Notes under the pieces: generated by a model
The model's input: only the letters and a program-made list of their open reading frames with translations
Told to the model about the DNA's origin: nothing
Databases searched by the model: none
In this document: positions 9,378-22,326 of the stretch, piece after piece
How the letters are laid out: each line of letters opens with the position of its first letter
Position numbering within the stretch: position 1 is the first letter of the stretch
Position numbers and translations under genes: made by a program
From: Arthrobacter sp. B3I9
Lineage (GTDB): Bacteria; Actinomycetota; Actinomycetes; Actinomycetales; Micrococcaceae
Length of the DNA stretch: 64,000 bases
Assembly (NCBI RefSeq): GCF_030816935.1
Contig: NZ_JAUSYO010000001.1
Location: 3,410,001 to 3,474,000 of the forward strand
Direction: 5' to 3'

Positions 9378-10634
9378 GTGGACAGCTCGCCTAACAGCGT
9401 CGCGGTTGATCTTGTCGGCGGCCGCTACCGGCTCGGCGACGTTATTGGCCGCGGTGGCATGTCGGCCGTCTATGCCGCCACGGATGTGAACCTCGGCCGC
9501 GAGGTGGCACTGAAGCTCTTTGCTCCCCACTCGGCCGATCCTGACGAACTCAGGCGCCAAGAGGCCGAGATTGAGCTCCTGGCGGCGCTGAACCACCCGA
9601 ACCTGGTCACACTCTTCGACGCGGGGGTCGACGACCGGAACCCGGAGGAGCCCCGCCCCTTCCTGACCATGGAGCTGGTGGACGGCCAGGACCTCCGGAC
9701 CCGGATCCGGCGGACTCCCCTCTCGCTCAACGAACTGGCCGTCGTCGGTGCCGGTGTGGCAGACGCCCTGGCCTACGTGCATGCGCTGGGCATCATCCAC
9801 CGGGACATCAAGCCCGCCAACATCCTGCTTGTGCGGGGACGGCCCGGCGAACCGCTGCGGCCGAAGCTGACGGACTTCGGGATCGCCCGCATCGTCGACG
9901 ACACCCGGCTCACTGCGACCGGCACCATGGTGGGCACCGCCGCCTATCTGAGCCCGGAACAGGCCCGGGGCGCCGACCTTGGACCGGCAAGCGACATCTA
10001 TTCGCTCGGTCTCGTGCTGCTCGAATGTCTCAAGGGGGAAATCGAGTTCCCGGGCGGTGCAGTGGAATCCGCCGTCGCGCGTCTCCACCGGGCCCCGTCC
10101 ATCCCGGAGACTGTCCCGGCCGACTGGGCCCACCTGTTCCAGTCCCTGACCGCACTGGATCCACTGGACCGTCCGGCCGCCGCGGACCTGGCAACCGCGC
10201 TTCGCCAGGCGCTCGTCTCGCCCCAGTCGCTGCCCGGCGTCCTGGCCGAGGAACAAACGAGGATACTGCCGGTTCCGCCCGCCCGACCCCCGCGAGCGGC
10301 GCTGCCGCCGGAGAACGACACCGCACCGCGGCCCCTTCCCCCGCTGGATCCGGATACGGCCGGTGCCCGGGCGATGCCCCCGGTCCGGGGAAAGCCCCGG
10401 CCGGCAACAACCTCCCTCGGCGCACGCGCGGTTGCCCGGTTCCGGGGTGCCACCGTGCGCACCCGCATGGCGGCACTCCTTGTCCTGCTCGCTGTGCTGG
10501 GAGGACTGGCGGTGGCCGCCACTGTGGTTCCTTCCCTCGTGGCGCCGGAAGCACCCGCCGTCGTGCCCTATCCGACCGTGACAGGCATTCTGGGCGAACA
10601 CCTGGCGGAACTGCAGAAGAGCGTGCAGCCATGA
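9378..10634 (+). CDS. membrane-anchored serine/threonine protein kinase
   Basis: PknA/PknB-like Hanks kinase, 418 residues. Residues about 17-290 form the kinase domain: glycine loop IGRGGMSAVYAA, ATP-binding Lys about 46 (VALKLF), catalytic loop HRDIKPANIL (Asp about 143), DFG (Asp about 166), and activation segment TGTMVGTAAYLSPEQ. A Pro-rich linker leads to one transmembrane helix (AALLVLLAVLGGLAVAATVV) and a short outside tail; PASTA repeats are absent. The start is GTG 9378 after GGAAAGGACGGGG. Its stop overlaps the next gene (ATGA), so the two are probably translated together and act in one envelope-sensing unit. Confidence 0.92.
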   Translation: MDSSPNSVAVDLVGGRYRLGDVIGRGGMSAVYAATDVNLGREVALKLFAPHSADPDELRRQEAEIELLAALNHPNLVTLFDAGVDDRNPEEPRPFLTMELVDGQDLRTRIRRTPLSLNELAVVGAGVADALAYVHALGIIHRDIKPANILLVRGRPGEPLRPKLTDFGIARIVDDTRLTATGTMVGTAAYLSPEQARGADLGPASDIYSLGLVLLECLKGEIEFPGGAVESAVARLHRAPSIPETVPADWAHLFQSLTALDPLDRPAAADLATALRQALVSPQSLPGVLAEEQTRILPVPPARPPRAALPPENDTAPRPLPPLDPDTAGARAMPPVRGKPRPATTSLGARAVARFRGATVRTRMAALLVLLAVLGGLAVAATVVPSLVAPEAPAVVPYPTVTGILGEHLAELQKSVQP

Positions 10635-11218
10635 GCGCGCGAACCATAATGGGCGCCGGGGGCCGTGCCTGGCATCCGGCTGCCGGCCTGCTCGTGACTG
10701 CCGTTCTCGCGGCAGCGCTGGCCGGCTGCTCCGCTCCGCCGCCCGAGCTCGGACGCGACGCAGCCCAGCAGTTCCAGTCCAAGGTCCTGGCCGTCACGGA
10801 GGCTGCTGCCGTCAATGACACTGCGGGTTCCCTGAAGCTCCTGGATGAACTTGTCGTCGGGCTGGATGACGCCGCGGCACGCGGTGAAGTGTCGTTCAAG
10901 CGCCACCAGAGCATCAAGACTTCCATCGACGCCGTCCGTGTGGACCTTATGGCACAGCAGGCCGCTGCTGCCGAGGCGGCAGCGGAAGCGGCCCGGGTGG
11001 CAGCTGAACAGGAAGCGGCCGCGCAGGCGGCGGCAAAGTCGGCTGCCGACGCCGCGGCTGCGCAGGAAGCGGCTGACCAGGCGGCAGCTGCCCAGGCGGC
11101 GGCCGCGCGGGCCGCTGCGGCAGCACCGCCACCAGCGGTGGTGGCACCCGCTCCCGCGCCCCCGCCGCAGAATCCAGCCAAGGGCGGTAAAGCCAAGGGC
11201 AAGGACAAAAACGGCTGA
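10631..11218 (+). CDS. Ala-rich coiled-coil lipoprotein coupled to the kinase
   Basis: 195 residues. The signal peptide AAGLLVTAVLAAALAGC ends in lipobox LAGC (Cys about 33), so it is an outside lipoprotein. Residues about 40-105 are a normal soluble segment. Residues about 105-165 are nearly all Ala, Glu, Gln and Asp, likely one long helix or coiled coil, followed by a Pro-rich stretch and a basic tail (KGGKAKGKDKNG). ATG 10631 overlaps the kinase stop by four bases. A role as sensor or partner of the kinase is inferred from this coupling only. No named family is recognised. Confidence 0.82.
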   Translation: MSARTIMGAGGRAWHPAAGLLVTAVLAAALAGCSAPPPELGRDAAQQFQSKVLAVTEAAAVNDTAGSLKLLDELVVGLDDAAARGEVSFKRHQSIKTSIDAVRVDLMAQQAAAAEAAAEAARVAAEQEAAAQAAAKSAADAAAAQEAADQAAAAQAAAARAAAAAPPPAVVAPAPAPPPQNPAKGGKAKGKDKNG

Positions 11219-11221
11219 GGT

Positions 11222-11243
11222 CCGGACCCTGAAATGGGTCCGG
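11222..11243. other. hairpin after the lipoprotein gene
   Basis: Perfect 8-bp inverted repeat CCGGACCC/GGGTCCGG around TGAAAT, three bases past the stop. With the longer hairpin next to it, it may help termination. Confidence 0.5.
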
Positions 11244-11256
11244 CCAGAAAGAAGGA

Positions 11257-11302
11257 CTGACACCAAAGGGAGGAGCCAGGCGGCTGCTCCCTTTGGTGTC
11301 AG
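11257..11302. terminator. bidirectional terminator between lipoprotein and icd
   Basis: 21-bp inverted repeat starting CTGACACCAAAGGGAG, with one mismatch and a 4-base loop. It lies between two converging genes and can serve both strands. Confidence 0.8.
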
Positions 11303-11323
11303 AGGCTATGGATCGGCAGGTGC

Positions 11324-13594
<2,271 letters not shown>

Positions 13595-13744
13595 TCAACA
13601 GTCCTAACTTACCCGAGGTGGCCGGATTGGTGCCTACCGAGTCGGGGAACGAGGTAGCGATGTCCTTCGATCACGGCTGCGTGTCCTGGGGCTCGGCCCG
13701 TCAGCAGGACGTCGCTTCGGCTGCCGCTTCTTGTACGCGCCACC

Positions 13745-13932
13745 GGTGGACATGCTCCGTGCCTCACCCGGCGCCCGGACATGCCCTCCGCTCCATCCAC
13801 TCGCCGGCCCGAACAATGCGCATGTCCCGCCCTGATGCCCGCCAGGACTGGACATGCTCTCCCTGCACCAGGCAACCACTGGGCATGCTCCACGCTCCGG
13901 GCAGGGCCTGGACATAGTCCCACTATGTCCAG
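13745..13932. repeat. cluster of GGACATG motifs and a short palindrome
   Basis: GGACATG or its complement recurs about seven times in 250 bases (near 13747, 13777, 13821, 13860, 13910, 13925 and 13950). Two of them form an 11-bp hairpin CTGGACATAGT/ACTATGTCCAG (13908-13932) with a 3-base loop. No open frame explains it. It is upstream of icd and downstream of purH. Confidence 0.6.
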
Positions 13933-13939
13933 CCGCGGC

Positions 13940-13989
13940 CACGAAAAATGGACATGCCCTCCCGCAACGGGAGGGCATGTCCATTCGTG
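13940..13989 (-). terminator. purH terminator
   Basis: Perfect 18-bp stem, arms 13947-13964 and 13968-13985, loop CAA, flanked by CACG/CGTG. Read on the minus strand it is followed by TTTTT after the ATGCCCTCCCG arm, so it ends transcription coming from purH. Confidence 0.8.
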
Positions 13990-14073
13990 GTGCCGTAGGG
14001 CCGGTCCACTCGAGGGCGGCGCGGTGAAGCCCCAAGCCTGAGTGAAGCACCAGGCCCACGCGGAGCGCAGCCC

Positions 14074-15759
14074 CTAGTGGAAGAAGTGGCGGGCTCCGGT
14101 GAAGTACATCGTGACGCCGGCGGCGTTGGCCGCGGCGATGACTTCCTCGTCCCGGACGGAACCGCCGGGCTGGACCACGGCACGGACACCGGCGTCGATC
14201 AGGATCTGCAGGCCGTCAGCGAACGGGAAGAACGCGTCCGATGCCGCCACCGCACCCCGGGCACGCTCGGGCGCTCCGCTCGCGTCAGCGCCGGACGCTC
14301 CCCCGGCGGCGTCGACGTCGGAAGTCACAGTGACGCCCAGCGAGTTGGCGCGCTCCACGGCAAGCTTGCAGGAGTCGAGCCGGTTGACCTGGCCCATGCC
14401 GATGCCGACAGCGGCGCCGTCGGAAGCGAGCAGGATCGCGTTGGACTTGGCCGCACGGCACGCGGTCCAGGCGAAGGCGAGGTCCGCGAGGGTGGCGGGG
14501 TCGGCAGCCTCGCCCGCGGCGAGGGTCCAGTTGGCCGGGTTGTCGCCGTCGGCGTCGACCTTGTCCGTTACCTGCACCAGCACGCCGCCGGAGACCTGGC
14601 GGATCTCCGAGGGGTAGCGGCCGTAGCCGTCGGGCAGGGCGAGGAGGCGGATGTTCTTCTTCTTGGACAGGATTTCCACAGCTTCGTCCTCGAAGCCCGG
14701 GGCGATGACGACCTCGGTGAAGATGTCCTTGACCGTGTTCGCCATGCCGGCGGTGACGGTGCGGTTGGCCGCGATCACGCCGCCGAACGCGGAGACGGGG
14801 TCGCAGGCGTGCGCCTTGGCATGCGCGTCGGCGATCGGATCCGCGGCATCGGCGGAGCCCACCGCAACGCCGCAGGGGTTGGCGTGCTTGATGATCGCGA
14901 CGGCCGGTTCGGCGAAGTCGAAGGCGGCGCGCAGGGCGGCGTCGGCGTCGACGAAGTTGTTGTAGCTCATGGCCTTGCCGTGCAGCTGGTCGGCCTGGGC
15001 GATGCCGGCGGGGGCGGCCTTGTCCACATACAGGGCGGCCTGCTGGTGCGGGTTTTCGCCGTAGCGCAGCACCTCGGAGCGTTCCAGCGCGAGGCCGGCG
15101 TACGCGGGCCAGTCGATCACGCCGTCGCCGTCCTCATCGAGGAACTGGCTCGCGGTCCAGCTGGCCACGGCGGTGTCATACGTGGCGGTGTGCGCGAACG
15201 CCCTGGCGGCGAGCCGGCGTCGGGTCTTCAGGTCGAACCCGCCGGACGCGGCCGCCTCCACCACGGCAGCGTAGGAGGACGGGTCCACCACAATGGCGAC
15301 GGCGGCATGGTTCTTCGCGGCCGAGCGCACCATTGCGGGGCCTCCGATGTCGATCTGCTCGACGACGTCGTCCTGCGCGGCGCCGGACTTCACGGTCTCG
15401 ACGAAGGGGTAGAGGTTCACGACGACGAGGTCGAACGGCTCGATCTCCATCGACTTCAGCGTTTCCATGTGCGCCGGCACGCGGCGGTCAGCGAGGATGC
15501 CGCCGTGCACGCGCGGGTGCAGCGTCTTGACGCGGCCGTCGAGCATTTCCGGTGAGCCGGTGACCTCCTCGACTTCCTGGACGGGGATCCCGGCGGCGGC
15601 GATCTTCTTGGCGGTGGAGCCGGTGGAGACGATCTTGACGCCGGCGGCGTGCAGGCCCGCGGCGAGCTCCTCCAGGCCGGTCTTGTCGTAGACCGAGATG
15701 AGGGCCCGGCGGATGGGGACACGGTCGATGGATTCACGGTCAAGCTGCGTAAAGCTCAC
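14074..15759 (-). CDS. purH: bifunctional AICAR formyltransferase/IMP cyclohydrolase
   Basis: Last two steps of IMP synthesis. The 561 residues hold an N-terminal MGS-like cyclohydrolase domain (about 17-150, with [20 protein letters not shown] and VVNLYPF) and a C-terminal AICAR transformylase domain (from about 160, with [13 protein letters not shown] and [11 protein letters not shown]). The C-terminal part contains a small Ala/Gly/Ser-rich insert (about 488-510), where family members vary. The promoter lies in the 147-base space shared with the divergent MFS gene. In related genomes purN is next to purH; here two other genes intervene. Confidence 0.97.
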   Translation of the reverse strand: MSFTQLDRESIDRVPIRRALISVYDKTGLEELAAGLHAAGVKIVSTGSTAKKIAAAGIPVQEVEEVTGSPEMLDGRVKTLHPRVHGGILADRRVPAHMETLKSMEIEPFDLVVVNLYPFVETVKSGAAQDDVVEQIDIGGPAMVRSAAKNHAAVAIVVDPSSYAAVVEAAASGGFDLKTRRRLAARAFAHTATYDTAVASWTASQFLDEDGDGVIDWPAYAGLALERSEVLRYGENPHQQAALYVDKAAPAGIAQADQLHGKAMSYNNFVDADAALRAAFDFAEPAVAIIKHANPCGVAVGSADAADPIADAHAKAHACDPVSAFGGVIAANRTVTAGMANTVKDIFTEVVIAPGFEDEAVEILSKKKNIRLLALPDGYGRYPSEIRQVSGGVLVQVTDKVDADGDNPANWTLAAGEAADPATLADLAFAWTACRAAKSNAILLASDGAAVGIGMGQVNRLDSCKLAVERANSLGVTVTSDVDAAGGASGADASGAPERARGAVAASDAFFPFADGLQILIDAGVRAVVQPGGSVRDEEVIAAANAAGVTMYFTGARHFFH

Positions 15760-15906
15760 AAAAGTCTCCGTCGTAGATCGCGGCGCGGCCGCGGGTGGTG
15801 GGATGCGGCCAGTTTATCGCGTCATGCCGTCGGCGCTTTCCGCGCGCCGGAGTGTGAAGCCGCCCGGCCTGCCCGGGGCCACGTAGAGTTTTCTTAGGAG
15901 GCGGAA

Positions 15907-17259
15907 ATGAACACATACACCACGGTGCCGAGCGGCGAACAGGTGGTCCAGGAACTGCCCTGGCGCTGGAAAGTGCAGGGGCGGATCTTCCTGATCGGGG
16001 GTCTCGGCTTCATGTTCGATGCCTGGGATGTGACCCTGAACGGCATCCTCATTCCGCTGCTGTCGACGCACTGGCAGCTCAGCCCGGGCGAGGCCGCGTG
16101 GATCGGCGCCTCCAACCTGATCGGCATGGCTCTGGGCGCCTTCGTCTGGGGCACCATCGCGGACACCATCGGGCGCAAGAAGGCGTTCACCGCCACACTG
16201 CTGATTTTCTCGCTGTTTACCGTCTTCGGCGCCTTCTCCCCCGACTTCCTCTGGTTCTGCGCTTTCCGCTTTCTGGCCGGCTTCGGCCTGGGCGGCTGCA
16301 TCCCCGTGGACTACGCACTCGTGGGCGAGTTCACGCCCCGCAGGCAGCGCGGCCGGGTCCTGACAGCGATGGACGGCTGGTGGCCGGTGGGCGCGGCCCT
16401 GTGCGGCTTCGTCTCCGCGGGCCTCATCGCGGCGTTCGCTGACTGGCGCCTGACCATGCTGGTGATGGTACTGCCGGCCCTGCTCGTGTTCTGGATCCGC
16501 CGCAGCGTTCCTGAGTCACCGCTGTTCCTGATCCGGAAGGGCCGCCGCGAGGAGGCCGCCAAGGTCATCGACGACATGGTCGACGCCACCGGCGCCGAGC
16601 CCCGCGCCTACAGCCTCCCTGAGGCCCAGGACGCCCCGCGGCTTTCCGCAGGCAGCGCCTGGACGCAGCTGGCCCAGCTGTGGAAGTACGACTGGAAGAT
16701 CACGACGGCGGCCTGGTCCCTGTTCTTCAGCATCCTGCTGGTCTACTACCTGTCGCTGACCTGGATGCCGCGGATCCTGATCGGCGCCGGGTTCGAGGAC
16801 TACAAGGCCTTCCTCACCACCGCATCGATGGCCGCCGTCGGATTCCTCGGAGTGGTGGTGGCCGCGCTGCTGGTGGAGCGCGTGGGCCGGAAATGGATCC
16901 TGGCGATCACCGGCCCCCTTTCCGCGCTCACCCTTGTGGTCGTGGCGATCGTGGTGGACATCCCGACGGCGGCCGTGTTCTGGCTGCTGGTGTTCGGCTT
17001 CGTGGTGCAGGTGGCCATCCCCGTGCTGTACGCCTACGTCTCCGAGCTGTACCCTACGGAGCTGCGCGGTTCGGGCTTCGGCTGGGCCTCGACCTTTTCC
17101 CGGCTGGGCGCCGGCTTCGGCCCGCTGATCTTTGCGGCCATCCTGTGGCCCGAACTGGGACTCGCGACGTCGTTCGCCCTCGCCGGCGGGCTGGTGCTGG
17201 TCTCCGTGCTGTGGATGGCCTTCTTCTCCCCCGAGACCAAGCAGCGCCGCCTCGGCTAG
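15907..17259 (+). CDS. MFS transporter, metabolite:H+ symporter type
   Basis: 450-residue major facilitator permease with 12 likely helices. The conserved loop between helices 2 and 3 reads GTIADTIGRKKAF, and GRKWI/ERVGRK marks the matching loop in the second half. The long middle loop (about 205-245) is usual for the family. ATG 15907 follows TAGGAGGCGGAA, a strong ribosome site. The substrate is unknown; sugar, aromatic acid and nicotinate porters share this pattern. It diverges from purH and faces the collagen-like gene. Confidence 0.85.
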   Translation: MNTYTTVPSGEQVVQELPWRWKVQGRIFLIGGLGFMFDAWDVTLNGILIPLLSTHWQLSPGEAAWIGASNLIGMALGAFVWGTIADTIGRKKAFTATLLIFSLFTVFGAFSPDFLWFCAFRFLAGFGLGGCIPVDYALVGEFTPRRQRGRVLTAMDGWWPVGAALCGFVSAGLIAAFADWRLTMLVMVLPALLVFWIRRSVPESPLFLIRKGRREEAAKVIDDMVDATGAEPRAYSLPEAQDAPRLSAGSAWTQLAQLWKYDWKITTAAWSLFFSILLVYYLSLTWMPRILIGAGFEDYKAFLTTASMAAVGFLGVVVAALLVERVGRKWILAITGPLSALTLVVVAIVVDIPTAAVFWLLVFGFVVQVAIPVLYAYVSELYPTELRGSGFGWASTFSRLGAGFGPLIFAAILWPELGLATSFALAGGLVLVSVLWMAFFSPETKQRRLG

Positions 17260-17276
17260 GCCCGAGAAACGCCCGG

Positions 17277-17335
17277 ATGCCCTATCACGTGTAGTTGCCT
17301 CCGAGGTCTTGAAAGCACCACAAGTGATAGGGCAT
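17277..17335. terminator. inverted repeat between converging genes
   Basis: 12-bp arms ATGCCCTATCAC and GTGATAGGGCAT with a 35-base loop, in the gap between the MFS gene and the collagen-like gene. The placement suggests a bidirectional terminator, but the loop is long and no T-run is present. Confidence 0.55.
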
Positions 17336-17348
17336 TCCTGGTGCGGGC

Positions 17349-19022
<1,674 letters not shown>

Positions 19023-19325
19023 GGATACCCCTGATAGCGAGAAATGAAACGAAGAGGGCGCCAGACTATTTGTTGAACTTCAGGCCAACCAGCGTAATGT
19101 CGGGGAATTTGATACTGGCATTCTCGGTGAAGATACTTGTCTTCTGATAGTCGGTACTCGCTTATTGACAGTTCCCGGTACTTGGCCCCCTGAAACGGTG
19201 GACATGAGCCCGGCTACGGCCCCGCCCACGTTGCTCTCTCACCTCGGGTCGTTCAAGACGGGCAGAGGCGCAAAGAGTGATAGCTCAACCGGGGGACACG
19301 GCCGGACAGTGTCAGGCGGGAAGGG
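19023..19325. other. gap between collagen-like gene and purN
   Basis: 303 bases of lower GC than the flanks. No gene or clear hairpin was found. It should hold the promoter of the collagen-like gene (minus strand), but I cannot place -35 and -10 with confidence. Confidence 0.4.
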
Positions 19326-19898
19326 TCAGGCCCGGTGCTCGGCCGCGAGTGAGGCCAGCGTGGATACCAGCAGCCGGCGCTCCACTACCTTAATGCGTTC
19401 GTGCAGGGACTCTTCGGTCTCGCCGTCGCCGATTGCCACGGCCTCCTGCGCGATGATGGGGCCGGTGTCAACGCCGGCGTCGGCCCAGTGCACGGTGCAG
19501 CCGGTGACCTTCACGCCGTACGCCAGCGCATCGCGCACGCCGTGGGCTCCGGGGAAGGACGGCAGCAGCGCAGGGTGGGTGTTGAGGTACTTGCCGCCGA
19601 AGGCATCGATGAAGTCGGCGCTGACAATCCGCATGAAGCCCGAGGACACGACAACGTCCGGCTGGTACGCGGATACAGCTTCGGTTAGCGCAGCATTCCA
19701 GGCTGCCCGGTCTGGGTAGGCCTTGAAGTCCACCACGAAGGTAGGGATGCCCGCCGCGGCCGAGCGCTCCACCCCGTACGTCCCCGGCCGGTCCGCCCCA
19801 ACCGCGGCAATTTCGACGTCGAGCTTTCCCTCTTTCACGGCGTCGATGACGGACTGGAGGTTGGAGCCGGTGCCGGAAACGAGGACTACGATGCGCAT
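19326..19898 (-). CDS. purN: phosphoribosylglycinamide formyltransferase
   Basis: GAR transformylase using 10-formyl-THF, third step of purine synthesis. At 190 residues it has normal length. It starts MRIVVLVSGTGSNLQSVIDA (phosphate loop SGTGSNLQ) and has the catalytic Asn-His pair in NTHPALLPSFPGAHG and the Asp in DAGVDTGPII. It is divergent from a small membrane-protein gene only 39 bases away. Its usual partner purH lies 3.5 kb downstream on the same strand, past two unrelated genes. Confidence 0.96.
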   Translation of the reverse strand: MRIVVLVSGTGSNLQSVIDAVKEGKLDVEIAAVGADRPGTYGVERSAAAGIPTFVVDFKAYPDRAAWNAALTEAVSAYQPDVVVSSGFMRIVSADFIDAFGGKYLNTHPALLPSFPGAHGVRDALAYGVKVTGCTVHWADAGVDTGPIIAQEAVAIGDGETEESLHERIKVVERRLLVSTLASLAAEHRA

Positions 19899-19937
19899 TG
19901 TCCTAGCTTATGGGGCTGCTCGCGTAGGCTGGAAAAC

Positions 19938-20369
19938 ATGAATTCTTCCAACGGCTCCGACGCCGGCCAGCGGACCCAGCGTCCGCCCAGCGACGCGGCC
20001 AAGACCTCGCAGGTGCGGACGCAGAATCTTTTCCGCACCTTCATCGTGGTGGTCCTGGGATCGTTCTTCGTGTACCAGCTGGCCATCGATTACCTCTGGC
20101 TGAGCGCGATCCTGACGGCGGCCGCCATCGTACTCGGCGTTCTGGTGCTGGTCCGGGCGGCGAAGCTCAAAGAAACCCGGCTCGTGCTGATCGGCGCGAT
20201 CAGCGGTCTCGTGGTCGCGGCGGTGCAGGTGCTGCTGGTCGCATCCTCGGCGGTATTTTTCAACCAAGTCCGGGATTACCAGCAGTGCGCCCGCCAGGCC
20301 CTCACCCAGCAGGCTGCCTCCCAGTGCCGCACGCAGCTGCAAAACTCAATGCCGGTGCAGCTGCGCTAA
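19938..20369 (+). CDS. small membrane protein of unknown function
   Basis: 143 residues. A polar N-terminal tail of about 30 residues is followed by three likely helices (FIVVVLGSFFVYQLAI, LSAILTAAAIVLGVLVLV, LVLIGAISGLVVAAVQVLLV). The polar C-terminal end has two Cys (QQCARQAL, SQCRTQL). It lies between purN and the DUF6350 gene. The domain is not one I can name. Confidence 0.75.
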   Translation: MNSSNGSDAGQRTQRPPSDAAKTSQVRTQNLFRTFIVVVLGSFFVYQLAIDYLWLSAILTAAAIVLGVLVLVRAAKLKETRLVLIGAISGLVVAAVQVLLVASSAVFFNQVRDYQQCARQALTQQAASQCRTQLQNSMPVQLR

Positions 20370-20389
20370 GCCGCCCCTAGCTGGGAGCC

Positions 20390-21706
20390 CTAGCGGGCGG
20401 CCGGTTCCAGGTCCGCTTCGTGCAGATCCTGCTGGCGTTCCAGCCAGGGTCCCGCCGCGTAGCCGACGACGACGCCGATCCCCACTTCGGCGGCCACGAA
20501 CAGCGCCGTCCGGAGCGGGTCCGGACCGATTTCGGTCAGGCGCCCGATGCCGGCCGAGCCCCGGGCCAGCCAGGCCAGTCCCGCAGTGAGCAGCCCGGCG
20601 ACGCCGCCGACGATGACCCCCAGGACAAGGGTCGAGGCCGCGGCGGTGAACCAGCGGGCATGCATCTTGATCGACAGCCATTCGTCGAAGTGGTTTTCGC
20701 CCTCGCGCAGGAACCACCAGCCGGCCAGGGTCCCGGCGAGCACCGGCACCACGAGGGCGGCGAAGCCGTAGTCCAGCGAGCCTGCAGGCAGGGCCGCGAA
20801 GACCGGGATGGAGGGCAGCGGGCCGACCGCGGTGCCCAGAGCGCCCGCCTGCGAGCCCACCCCAAGGGCGAACCCGCCGCCGGAGATCCAGGCCAGCGCA
20901 AACACCACGAGGTTGGGCAGGAAGCCGAGCTGCGCGACGGTGAGGGCCGCGCCTCCCACGGCTCCGGCGTCGAGCGCTTCATAGACGGCGATGACGAGGT
21001 TCCAGTGGATGAAAAGGTCGACGGCGAGCAGCGCGGCGGCCATCGCCAGGCTCGCCATCAGCGCGAGATAGCCCGCCTTGATCGCCGAGCCGAGGTAGGA
21101 ACCGGCCCAGCGCGAGTGCTGGCTGGTCCGGGACAGCCAGTCCACCGCATCGACGCCGATAAGCCGGCTCCACGAACCGGCCTCCCGGCGGGCGCCGACC
21201 ACCATGCCGAGCGCGAACGGTACCAGCGGGGCGAGGGCGGCGGACCAGAGGCCGATGCCGACGTCGGACGTGCGGCAGATGAAGCCTGTAGTGAGCCCGA
21301 AGCCGGCGTAGACCAGCCAGGAACCGAGCAGCGCCTGCCAGAGCTGGTCCGTGTAAGAAGCGCGGGCCAGGCGGCGGCCTGCACGCCAGGCGAGCAGGAA
21401 CGGGATGAGGGTCAACCCCAGCGGGACCAGCGAGAGGACGCCGGACTCCGGCTGGGCCGCGGCGCCGGAACCCACGGTGTCCAGCAGCAACGGAACGCCG
21501 TGGATCAGCAGCCACGCCTGGCCGGCGAGCCGGGCGAGGACGTCGGCGCCGTTGTTCTGGAAACCGGCTGTGGCCCACACCGCGATGATCGGCGCGGCCA
21601 CCACGAGGGCCGATATGACAGCCGCCTGGGCGGACTCGAGGGCCCCCTGCAGCCACAAGGGCATGGGAAGTCCACGTTCTCCGGTCTGATCAGCGCGCAG
21701 TTTCAT
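20390..21706 (-). CDS. DUF6350 family multi-pass membrane protein
   Basis: About 438 residues with ten or more hydrophobic segments; function unknown. It is found beside purN/purH in many actinobacteria, which is why I assign DUF6350. ATG 21706 starts MKLRADQTGERGLPMPLWLQ; an in-frame GTG at 21724 would add six residues, and neither has a strong ribosome site. It ends in a short charged tail (ERQQDLHEADLEPAAR). It converges with the small membrane gene at 20369. Confidence 0.8.
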   Translation of the reverse strand: MKLRADQTGERGLPMPLWLQGALESAQAAVISALVVAAPIIAVWATAGFQNNGADVLARLAGQAWLLIHGVPLLLDTVGSGAAAQPESGVLSLVPLGLTLIPFLLAWRAGRRLARASYTDQLWQALLGSWLVYAGFGLTTGFICRTSDVGIGLWSAALAPLVPFALGMVVGARREAGSWSRLIGVDAVDWLSRTSQHSRWAGSYLGSAIKAGYLALMASLAMAAALLAVDLFIHWNLVIAVYEALDAGAVGGAALTVAQLGFLPNLVVFALAWISGGGFALGVGSQAGALGTAVGPLPSIPVFAALPAGSLDYGFAALVVPVLAGTLAGWWFLREGENHFDEWLSIKMHARWFTAAASTLVLGVIVGGVAGLLTAGLAWLARGSAGIGRLTEIGPDPLRTALFVAAEVGIGVVVGYAAGPWLERQQDLHEADLEPAAR

Positions 21707-21858
21707 CGTGATCCATCGTGCCACGGGAGGCCGCCCGCGGCCGTTGCGACAGGCTCAAAAGGACCCGAATTCCGGCGGGCGGCAGGACCTTGGCGGCGCT
21801 TTTTCCGGAGGGCCGCCGTAAAATTGTAGGTGTCCGCAATCAGTGGTTGGAGGCAGAA

Positions 21859-22326
21859 ATGACCACCGCATCTCCACACGCACATGGCGTTCACTTCGGA
21901 CGGACTGATGTTCAGAATGTCGGCATGGGTGTGGGTATCGTCCTGATGGTCGTGGGCATCCTGGGGTTCATCCCCGGCATCACCACGCAGTACGGCGAAC
22001 TGAGGTTCTTCGGACCCGATTCCAGGGCCATGTTCCTGAACCTGTTCCAGGTGTCTATGTTGCTGAACATCGTTCAACTCGTGATCGGTGCCACGGGCGT
22101 AGGCATGTCCCGGAACGCGATGGGCGCCAGGAACTACCTCATGGGCTTCGGCCTGCTGTACATCGTCCTGAGCATTTACGGGCTAATCGTCGGCGTGGGG
22201 TCGGCAGCTAATTTCCTGTCGCTGAACACCGCGGACAACTGGACCCTGATGGTGCTGGGCTTAGTGATGCTTGGCGTCGGTTGGCTTATGTCACGGCATC
22301 TGGCTGACGACGCAGGGACCCGGTAA
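21859..22326 (+). CDS. DUF4383 family membrane protein
   Basis: 155 residues with four likely helices (GIVLMVVGILGFIPGI, FLNLFQVSMLLNIVQLVIGATG, YLMGFGLLYIVLSIYGLIVG, WTLMVLGLVMLGVGWL). The order and the HxxFH-like N-terminal pattern (HAHGVHFG) fit DUF4383, a family of unknown role. ATG 21859 follows GGTTGGAGGCAGAA, a clear ribosome site, which excludes longer upstream starts. Confidence 0.82.
   Translation: MTTASPHAHGVHFGRTDVQNVGMGVGIVLMVVGILGFIPGITTQYGELRFFGPDSRAMFLNLFQVSMLLNIVQLVIGATGVGMSRNAMGARNYLMGFGLLYIVLSIYGLIVGVGSAANFLSLNTADNWTLMVLGLVMLGVGWLMSRHLADDAGTR

Noticed and set aside
14077..15555. 492-codon plus-strand frame over purH
   Set aside because: Antisense shadow; composition follows purH third positions.
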